Of a stretch of 9,988 nt of DNA, positions 5,267-9,988 are shown in pieces. The stretch's first letter is position 1. Each line of letters begins with the position of its first letter. The translations under genes and the position numbers were made by a program. The notes below the pieces were generated by a model. That model was not told the origin of the DNA. It saw only the letters and a program-made list of their open reading frames with translations, and made no database searches. Source of the DNA: Candidatus Uhrbacteria bacterium (GTDB taxonomy: Bacteria > Patescibacteriota > Patescibacteriia > UBA9934 > GWF2-40-263); assembly GCA_018700535.1 (NCBI GenBank), contig JABITQ010000017.1, positions 1-9,988 on the forward strand. Direction: 5' to 3'.

Positions 5267-5515
5267 ATGACCAGAAAAGCACAATTCATCATGCTCGTTC
5301 AGACTTGGATGATGCAATACATGTTGACCCACATCCTCGACAAGACCCAACAAGATCTTGCGATAACGATTATGTTCAAAGCGATGATGGTTCCTGAAGA
5401 AGCAATTCCGAGATCCTCCATCATTCGATCTTGCAGCGACTTCTGTCGTTGGCATGTAGATGAAGAGGATTTTGATCAACCTAGTTGGATCATGCACTGG
5501 CATCCGTCAGAGTAG
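5267..5515 (+). CDS. Hypothetical 82-residue protein
   Basis: Not recognised. It is Met-rich (nine Met) with four Trp: MTRKAQFIMLVQTWMM at the start, a probably helical middle (LTHILDKTQQDLAITIMFKAMMVPEEAI), one Cys pair-like CSDFC, and an acidic, Trp-containing end (DEEDFDQPSWIMHWHPSE). There is no clear membrane segment or signal peptide. It is supported as a gene less by its sequence than by its setting: consensus promoter upstream, Shine-Dalgarno at the right distance, and an intrinsic terminator 20 bases after the stop. The unit could instead be a regulatory RNA of about 340 bases with an incidental frame. The opposite-strand frame here has no such signals. Confidence 0.55.
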   Translation: MTRKAQFIMLVQTWMMQYMLTHILDKTQQDLAITIMFKAMMVPEEAIPRSSIIRSCSDFCRWHVDEEDFDQPSWIMHWHPSE

Positions 5516-5535
5516 AACTCAACGAACGCGCGCGC

Positions 5536-5570
5536 GACCACCCACAATTTGTTGGGTGGTCTTATTGTTT
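5536..5570 (+). terminator. Intrinsic terminator of the 5267 small gene
   Basis: GACCACCCA pairs with TGGGTGGTC (9 bp, eight-base loop), followed by TTATTGTTT. The T-tract is imperfect, but the stem is GC-rich. Confidence 0.8.
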
Positions 5571-5609
5571 ATGAAACGTTTTCGCTACCCGGTAGCGAAA
5601 ACGTTTCAT
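5571..5609. repeat. Perfect 39-bp palindrome
   Basis: Left arm ATGAAACGTTTTCGCTACC, a single central C, and a perfectly complementary right arm: 19 bp without mismatch. No T-run follows, so it is not an ordinary terminator. It could extrude as a cruciform or bind a dimeric protein. It directly follows the terminator of the 5267 gene. Confidence 0.9.
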
Positions 5610-5631
5610 ATTCCCAACAACCGAGAAGATT

Positions 5632-5669
5632 CTCTGCGTTACTCGGTTACGTAACCTGGTAACGCAGAG
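5632..5669. repeat. 38-bp imperfect palindrome
   Basis: Left arm CTCTGCGTTACTCGGTTAC and right arm GTAACCTGGTAACGCAGAG are complementary at 17 of 19 positions. The two mismatches are adjacent and flank a perfect 12-bp core (GGTTACGTAACC, 5645-5656). It lies 22 bases after the first palindrome and has no T-run. The rest of the gap, 5670-5737, shows no feature I can support. Confidence 0.85.
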
Positions 5670-5737
5670 CTCCTCACAAGGATGGGAGTGATGGAGATTC
5701 TTTGATGTGACGTTGCAAACCACAATCAACTATTTCA

Positions 5738-5746
5738 TGCTAAAAT
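5738..5746 (+). promoter_or_regulatory. Extended -10 promoter of the transketolase operon
   Basis: TG-C-TAAAAT lies nine bases before the ATG at 5756. The predicted transcript starts three or four bases before the start codon, so the mRNA is nearly leaderless. No -35 box occurs at the proper distance. Confidence 0.65.
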
Positions 5747-5755
5747 GACTCCACT

Positions 5756-6655
5756 ATGCCAAACTTATCTAAAGGCCCAAAGGTGCGGAAGCCGCTGCAT
5801 CTGCACGAGAAGAAACTTAAATCTCTCGAGAAAAAAGCATTTGAGATTCGCGAGGATCTTATCGACATGCTGGTGGAAGCTGGCTCTGGCCACTCAGCTG
5901 GTCCACTTGGAATGGCGGATGTTTTTACGGCACTGTACTTTCATGTAATGGTGCACGACCCTAAAAAACCTGGTTGGAAAAATCGCGATCGTCTTATTCT
6001 CTCAAATGGTCACATCACCCCTATCCGTTACGCCGCTATGGCGCACGCTGGATACTTTCCAAAAAAGCAGATGATGACGCTTCGCAAACTTGGCTCACCT
6101 CTTCAAGGTCACCCCGAGCTCGAGTACCTTCCGGCTGTTGAAACAACTTCTGGCCCGCTCGGATCAGGATCATCACAGGCAGCAGGTATCGCTTACGCAG
6201 GACTGATGGACCAATCACCTTGGCGCGTCTATTGCGTCATGGGCGATGGCGAGCTTAATGAAGGACAAGTATGGGAAGCCTTTCAGTTTGCAGGTAACAA
6301 CAAACTGTTTAACCTGACGTTCATTATCGACCGAAACAATATTCAGATCGATGGAGCAACAGAGGACGTCATGCCGCTCGAACCTCTCGTAGATAAGCTT
6401 GAGGCATTCAACCTAAACGTTATTCGTTGCGCAGGTAACTCGATCCGAGATTTTGTCTCAGCTGTCGAGCATGCGCAAAGCATTAGTGAAAAATCAACCG
6501 TCATCATTGCGGACACGATCCCCGGTTACGGAATCGACTTTATGGAGTTTGACTTCACCTGGCACGGAAAACCCCCTAAAGCTGGGGAGGAATCGCAATC
6601 AGCCGTAAATCATTTACGTACTTTGGCAGGACGTATTTCTAGCGAACACGAATAA
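5756..6655 (+). CDS. tktN: Transketolase, N-terminal (thiamine diphosphate-binding) subunit
   Basis: With the C-terminal subunit at 7563, forms transketolase, which moves two-carbon units between pentose, tetrose and triose phosphates. 299 residues, the usual length of the N-half. Motifs in order: GSGHSAGPLGMADV (43-55), RDRLILSNGH (77-86), LQGHPE (116-121), TTSGPLGSGSSQAAG (130-144), and the ThDP/metal motif GDGELNEGQVWE (163-174) closing with RNN (193-195); GYGI-x-F-x-E and WHGKPP (269-274) end the domain. The usual SKGH is SNGH and the TGSLGQG loop is SGPLGSG, as seen in split transketolases. The start follows an extended -10 directly and has no Shine-Dalgarno. Its stop is one base before the next gene, so the operon is tightly packed. 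Confidence 0.95.
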   Translation: MPNLSKGPKVRKPLHLHEKKLKSLEKKAFEIREDLIDMLVEAGSGHSAGPLGMADVFTALYFHVMVHDPKKPGWKNRDRLILSNGHITPIRYAAMAHAGYFPKKQMMTLRKLGSPLQGHPELEYLPAVETTSGPLGSGSSQAAGIAYAGLMDQSPWRVYCVMGDGELNEGQVWEAFQFAGNNKLFNLTFIIDRNNIQIDGATEDVMPLEPLVDKLEAFNLNVIRCAGNSIRDFVSAVEHAQSISEKSTVIIADTIPGYGIDFMEFDFTWHGKPPKAGEESQSAVNHLRTLAGRISSEHE

Positions 6656-6656
6656 T

Positions 6657-7559
6657 ATGAATACACGAACTTTGATCAAATGGGGCGCAGTGGTTCCTTT
6701 GTCCGTTATCGGAGTAATCGCGATTGTCATAATGTTGGTGAACGTAGTCGACGACGGCTTTTATGCCACCACTTCATCAAGTGGAATCGAATTCGCAGCA
6801 TCAGACTCGTTTTACGCCGAGGAGGCAATCTTTGCTCCGCGCGCAAAAACATCTCTCATCGCAGACGAAGCTATTGCCGCAGAGATTGAGAACAAGGTCA
6901 TCAAAACAGGATCTCTCGACTTGATCGTCGACAGCGCAACAGAGTCTGCGGCCCTTCTACAAACTCTTGCTGAAGGTCATGATGGTTACGTCTCAAATGT
7001 TAGCGTACGTGAGCATGACGACGGAACACACTCAGGGTGGATCACTTTACGCGTTCCTGGCGATTCATTCGACACCATGCTTACAGAGGCAAAATCTCTC
7101 GCACTTGTTGTTGAGGAAGAGTCTGTCTCAGCGCGTGATGTCACCGAGGATTACATCGACATCTCCGCACGACTTAAGACCGCAAACGCACAAGAGGCTC
7201 GTTACATCGAAATCCTCTCACTTGCTTACACAGTCGAAGATGTCCTTAACGTAGAAAATGCACTGGGCAATATTCGATCAAGTATCGAATCACTCACTGG
7301 TCGCCTACAATACCTCGACAGCCAAATCGACTTCTCAACCATCACCGTTAGTCTTTCAGAAGAGCCTGTAATTACAATCGGTGGAAAAGAATTCCGAATT
7401 GGCACAACAATCAACCAGGCAGGGCAGACTGTTGTCGCTGTACTTCAGTGGCTTATCGAAGCTTTGTTCTGGGTTGTGATCGTCGGTGTAGGTGTTGGTG
7501 TTCCAGTTGGACTTATCGTTTTCATTGGATACAAGAGCTTCAAACGCATTCGCAAATAA
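6657..7559 (+). CDS. DUF4349 membrane protein
   Basis: 300-residue protein with an N-terminal membrane anchor (about 9-30), a small linker, the DUF4349 domain (about 78-245), and a C-terminal hydrophobic segment (about 258-291) ending in the basic tail KSFKRIRK. The domain is recognised by IKTGSLDLIVDS (82-93), WITLRVPGDSFD, the RDVTEDYIDISARL stretch, EARYIEILSLAYTVEDVL and the coiled-coil-like IESLTGRLQYLDSQI followed by STITVSLSE. The family is widespread and of unknown function; a DUF4349 region between two membrane helices suggests an exported, self-associating domain. It lies between the two transketolase genes with gaps of one and three bases, so it must be co-expressed with them, although no functional link is evident. 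There is no Shine-Dalgarno; translational coupling to the upstream stop is likely. Confidence 0.9.
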   Translation: MNTRTLIKWGAVVPLSVIGVIAIVIMLVNVVDDGFYATTSSSGIEFAASDSFYAEEAIFAPRAKTSLIADEAIAAEIENKVIKTGSLDLIVDSATESAALLQTLAEGHDGYVSNVSVREHDDGTHSGWITLRVPGDSFDTMLTEAKSLALVVEEESVSARDVTEDYIDISARLKTANAQEARYIEILSLAYTVEDVLNVENALGNIRSSIESLTGRLQYLDSQIDFSTITVSLSEEPVITIGGKEFRIGTTINQAGQTVVAVLQWLIEALFWVVIVGVGVGVPVGLIVFIGYKSFKRIRK

Positions 7560-7562
7560 CCT

Positions 7563-8735
7563 ATGGCAAAGACAAAACGACCACAAAAAGGGATTAATAA
7601 AGAGATGCATTTAGTGCGGCATCTTTTTAATGAGGACAAGCTAAAGCATGTTCCTACCAGAAATGGTTATGGTGAAGGTGTTGTAGAAGCTGGTGAAGCC
7701 AACAAGAATGTCGTAGTGCTTTGCTGCGACCTTACTGAATCAACTCGCTCACACTTGTTCAAAAAAGCATTCCCAGACCGTTTCATCCAAATGGGAATCG
7801 CAGAGCAAGCATTAGCCTCAATCGGTGCTGGGCTCTCACTCGTAGGAAAAGTCCCATTTATCTCAAGCTACGCAGCCTTCTCCCCCGGTCGCAACTGGGA
7901 GCAGATCAAAACAGGTGTTGCACTACAAAACTCAAACGTAAAAATTGCAGGTGCACATGCAGGTCTATCGGTTGGTCCTGATGGAGCGACACATCAAATG
8001 CTTGAGGACATCGCAATTACTCGCATCCTGCCAAACATGACTGTGGTAGTGCCGTGTGATTATCTTGAGACAAAAAAGACAACGATCGCTGGGGCAAAAA
8101 AGAAAGGTCCGTTCTACTTCCGCTTTGCGCGCAGTGCCTCCCCTGTTATCACAACCAAGCAGACTCCATTCAAAATTGGACGCGCAGAAACATTTAGATT
8201 CGGTGAGGATCTCACGATCATTGCTGCAGGCCCGCTGATGTACGAAGCACTTCTTGCAGCAGAGATGCTCTCAAAAGACCACGGCATCGAAGCTCGTGTA
8301 ATCAACTGTCACACAATCAGACCACTCGATGTGAAAGCAATTGTGAAAGCAGCAAAAGAGACAGGTGCAATTGTAACCGTCGAAGAAGCTCAGGTGGCAG
8401 GAGGACTCGCAGGAGCTGTCTGTGAGACTCTCGCACTCACAACCCCGATCCCAGTTGAGCGCATTGGTGCGCAGGATCGCTTTGGTGAATCTGGTGAGCC
8501 ACGACAGGTTCAAGAAGGACTTGGAGTGACTGCTCCGTTTATCGCTATGGCCGCAGACCGTGTGCTTCAGCGCAAAATGGGCAAGCGTGTTAGTGCAATC
8601 CCAGCCCATATCACTGCTGCAGAGCAACGACTAGAATTGGCTCAAAAAGAGATTATGTCAGAAGCTCTTAGTCGCGCTCCAAAAAAGTGGGGTGGCAAAA
8701 AGCCAAATAACACTTTGAAATCAAGAAAAAAGTAA
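7563..8735 (+). CDS. tktC: Transketolase, C-terminal (pyrimidine-binding) subunit
   Basis: Partner of the 5756 gene: supplies the pyrimidine-binding and C-terminal domains. 390 residues. Motifs: CCDLTEST (54-61), MGIAEQ (77-82) with the catalytic Glu81 that activates thiamine diphosphate, SSYAAF (101-106), HAGLSVGPDGATHQ (132-145), YFRFAR (185-190), a transketolase C domain with the INCHTIRPLD and VTVEEA stretches, and ESGEPRQVQEGLGVT. After about residue 340 there is a C-terminal extension of some 50 residues that becomes strongly basic (KKWGGKKPNNTLKSRKK), which is longer than in most C-halves; it could bind nucleic acid or membrane lipid, or be a disordered tail. The start at 7563 gives a basic N-terminus; a second Met at residue 15 (7605) is an alternative. 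There is no Shine-Dalgarno. Confidence 0.95.
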   Translation: MAKTKRPQKGINKEMHLVRHLFNEDKLKHVPTRNGYGEGVVEAGEANKNVVVLCCDLTESTRSHLFKKAFPDRFIQMGIAEQALASIGAGLSLVGKVPFISSYAAFSPGRNWEQIKTGVALQNSNVKIAGAHAGLSVGPDGATHQMLEDIAITRILPNMTVVVPCDYLETKKTTIAGAKKKGPFYFRFARSASPVITTKQTPFKIGRAETFRFGEDLTIIAAGPLMYEALLAAEMLSKDHGIEARVINCHTIRPLDVKAIVKAAKETGAIVTVEEAQVAGGLAGAVCETLALTTPIPVERIGAQDRFGESGEPRQVQEGLGVTAPFIAMAADRVLQRKMGKRVSAIPAHITAAEQRLELAQKEIMSEALSRAPKKWGGKKPNNTLKSRKK

Positions 8736-8750
8736 TTGTCCGGATTTGTT

Positions 8751-8783
8751 AAAAAGGATTGAGCATATGCTTAATCCTTTTTT
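8751..8783 (+). terminator. Intrinsic terminator of the transketolase operon
   Basis: AAAAAGGATTGAGCAT and ATGCTTAATCCTTTTT form a 16-bp stem with a single G-U pair and almost no loop (the innermost pairs must open), followed by one more T. The T-tract runs straight into the next gene's -10 region. Confidence 0.85.
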
Positions 8784-8791
8784 GTTATACT
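8783..8791 (+). promoter_or_regulatory. Extended -10 promoter of the PfkB-family kinase gene
   Basis: TG-T-TATACT lies eight bases before the ATG at 8800, so transcription should start about two bases upstream of the codon (near-leaderless). Its TG overlaps the end of the terminator's T-run. No -35 box is visible; the terminator stem occupies that place. Confidence 0.7.
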
Positions 8792-8799
8792 GTGCGCAT

Positions 8800-9765
8800 A
8801 TGTATGATCTTGTCTCAATCGGTGACATTAAACTCGACGTCTTTATCTCACTCGATGATTGCATTGAAAAATGTAATCTAAAAAAAGAACAGATTTTGTT
8901 TAAGCTAGGTGAGAAAATTTCCGTAAATGTTCAAGATCAGCAAATCGCTGGCTCCGCACCAAACGTTGCAACAGCACTTACCCGCATGGGAAAACGCACA
9001 GCTGTTGTAAGCAACATGGGAGATGACATCACTCACAAAATGGCGCTGGAGTTTTTGCGAAAAGAAGGCATTGCTACAACATACGTAAAATCTCACAAAG
9101 GAGTAAGAAGTGCTTACTCAGCTGTTCTCAATATTCAAGGTGAGAAAACAATCTTGGTGTCCTACATCAAGAAAAAGAATATACTTCCAAAGGGGCTAAA
9201 AACTAAATGGTTGTATATCTCAGAAATGGGAGATGAATACGAATCTCTTTACAAACAGCTGCTTACACACATCAAAGTAGAGCACACACTTCTTGGCTTC
9301 AATCCTGGCAACCAGCAGATCATGGAAGGGAAACCAATTTTGTACAAACTGATCAAAAAATCCTCTGTACTTTTTGTTAACGTTGAAGAAGGACAGCGCC
9401 TTGTGGGCTCAAGCAAGATCAAAATCAAGACACTTGCTGACAGACTGTTTAAACTGGGACCAAAAGAAGTTGTCGTAACCGACGGTCGTAAAGGCGCCTA
9501 TGGCTACGACGGCACAAACCTCTACTTCTGCCCAATCTACCCAGGCCCTCGCAACGAAGCAACTGGAGCAGGAGACTCATTTGCAGCCGCCTACCTCGGC
9601 GCACGAATGCATGGCTTCTCAATGCGAGAAGGGCTCATGTGGGGATCTGTAAACGCAGCATCTGTAGTAAACGTCATTGGCCCTACACCTGGGCTCTTAC
9701 GCGAAACTCAAATAAAAGCCAGGTTACGAAAACTTCCAAACTACGGTCCAGAGATAATTAGCTAA
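8800..9765 (+). CDS. PfkB-family carbohydrate kinase
   Basis: Predicted ATP-dependent kinase of a sugar, sugar phosphate or nucleoside; 321 residues, normal for the ribokinase/PfkB family. The N-terminal signature is GSAPNVATALTRMGKRTAVVSNMGDD (51-76), and the C-terminal signature is EATGAGDSFAAAYLGARMHG (253-272) with the catalytic base Asp259 in the GAGD anion hole; family members usually have D-T-GAGD, here A-T. TDGRKGAYGY (227-236) matches the ATP-side VT-x-G-x-x-G region. The N-terminal half is Lys-rich (KKKNILPKGLKTK). The start at 8800 is chosen because SIGDI-x-x-D at residues 6-13 is the family's usual beginning and the promoter lies just upstream. The substrate cannot be told from sequence; the neighbours suggest ribose, fructose phosphate or a nucleoside. 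Confidence 0.9.
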   Translation: MYDLVSIGDIKLDVFISLDDCIEKCNLKKEQILFKLGEKISVNVQDQQIAGSAPNVATALTRMGKRTAVVSNMGDDITHKMALEFLRKEGIATTYVKSHKGVRSAYSAVLNIQGEKTILVSYIKKKNILPKGLKTKWLYISEMGDEYESLYKQLLTHIKVEHTLLGFNPGNQQIMEGKPILYKLIKKSSVLFVNVEEGQRLVGSSKIKIKTLADRLFKLGPKEVVVTDGRKGAYGYDGTNLYFCPIYPGPRNEATGAGDSFAAAYLGARMHGFSMREGLMWGSVNAASVVNVIGPTPGLLRETQIKARLRKLPNYGPEIIS

Positions 9766-9791
9766 GCGAGGACTTTTCGGGACAGAAGCAG

Positions 9792-9797
9792 TATAAT
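9792..9797 (+). promoter_or_regulatory. -10 element for the aldolase gene
   Basis: A consensus TATAAT lies 17 bases before the ATG at 9815, predicting a leader of about 11 bases. A TAAAAT at 9806 is too close to be the main -10. No -35 or Shine-Dalgarno is seen. Confidence 0.55.
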
Positions 9798-9814
9798 AAG
9801 CCCAATAAAATCCT

Positions 9815-9988
9815 ATGCTTACAACACTTTCAACCGTTCTCAAAAAGGCAGAAAAAGGCCGCTACGCTGTAGGGGCTTTTAATATTAACAACCTCGAAAT
9901 TCTGCAGGCTGTTATGGATGCAGCCGAGGCTGAAAAGTCTCCAGTGATTATCTCGACCAGTGAAGGAGCGATTAACTATGCTGGAATG
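9815..9988 (+). CDS. fba: Class II fructose-bisphosphate aldolase (partial, first 58 residues)
   Basis: Zinc-dependent cleavage of fructose 1,6-bisphosphate, or the reverse condensation of triose phosphates; cytoplasmic. The 58 residues seen match the family's N-terminus: a short helix (LSTVLKKAEKGRYAVGAF), the NINNLEILQAVMDAAEAE stretch, and PVIISTSEGAINYAG, the first two strands and helices of the class II barrel. The catalytic and zinc-binding residues lie beyond the window edge, so tagatose-bisphosphate aldolase (same family) cannot be excluded. It follows the PfkB-family kinase by 49 bases, with no terminator between but its own -10 element. The context is consistent with feeding triose phosphates and fructose 6-phosphate into or out of the transketolase reaction. 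Confidence 0.88.
   Translation, partial: MLTTLSTVLKKAEKGRYAVGAFNINNLEILQAVMDAAEAEKSPVIISTSEGAINYAGM

Noticed and set aside
5117..5503. 128-codon minus-strand frame
   Set aside because: It ends inside the terminator of the 4295 gene, lacks a promoter or ribosome site, and overlaps a plus-strand unit that has all such signals.
5460..5654. 64-codon plus-strand frame running through the terminator and first palindrome
   Set aside because: Its latter part is only the palindrome translated; there is no start signal, and it crosses a terminator.
5571..5669. Palindromes as rho-independent terminators or CRISPR repeats
   Set aside because: No T-tract follows either one, their arms are not copies of each other, and there is no repeated spacer layout.
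8746..8799. Longer N-terminus of the PfkB-family kinase beginning at a TTG
   Set aside because: The extra 18 residues encode the terminator hairpin, and the promoter lies inside them; the family N-terminus begins at 8800.
9766..9791. Possible terminator between the PfkB-family kinase and aldolase genes
   Set aside because: No hairpin with a T-run can be found in the 49-base gap.

Overview
The window looks like a chromosomal segment of a small-genome bacterium, most probably a member of the Candidate Phyla Radiation (Patescibacteria, Parcubacteria-like). This is inferred from the gene set: a type-2 isoleucyl-tRNA synthetase, a transketolase split into two genes, a DUF4349 membrane protein, and secreted proteins with a YYYG / RY-x-FPN-x-KTYFTW domain that I associate with these lineages. 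Very short intergenic gaps and mostly Shine-Dalgarno-less starts fit this. The standard stops TAA and TAG end all 11 complete genes; UGA is used neither as stop nor as sense codon.

Layout. 1-1130 (minus): 5' part of ileS. 1179-1484 and 1601-1894 (minus): two short two-helix membrane protein genes that are tandem duplicates, each with its own sigma70-type promoter and terminator; the duplicated flanks are better conserved than the coding parts. 1974-4213 (plus): probable operon rpiB - rpe - secreted protein with a long acidic stalk, closed by a terminator. 4295-5104 (plus): a paralogous secreted protein with its own extended -10 promoter and terminator. 5193-5570 (plus): a self-contained transcription unit for an unrecognised 82-residue protein. 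5571-5669: two large back-to-back palindromes of unknown role. 5756-8735 (plus): three-gene operon, transketolase N-half - DUF4349 protein - transketolase C-half, ending in a strong terminator. 8800-9765 (plus): PfkB-family sugar kinase with a near-leaderless start. 9815-9988 (plus): start of class II fructose-bisphosphate aldolase, cut by the window edge.

Function. RpiB, Rpe, transketolase, a PfkB kinase and aldolase together make the non-oxidative pentose-phosphate interconversion linked to lower glycolysis, the usual core carbon route proposed for CPR bacteria. Both RpiB and Rpe lack a normally conserved active-site histidine. The envelope proteins (stalked cupredoxin-like proteins, DUF4349, two-helix proteins) are interleaved with the metabolic genes.

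The most interesting signals are: the duplicated two-helix gene pair whose stop codon sits in the terminator hairpin; two apparent classes of promoter that match two classes of translation start; the twin palindromes at 5571-5669; and the tandem cupredoxin-like proteins whose copper ligands are partly or wholly lost. All statements come from reading the sequence by eye; no database search was run.
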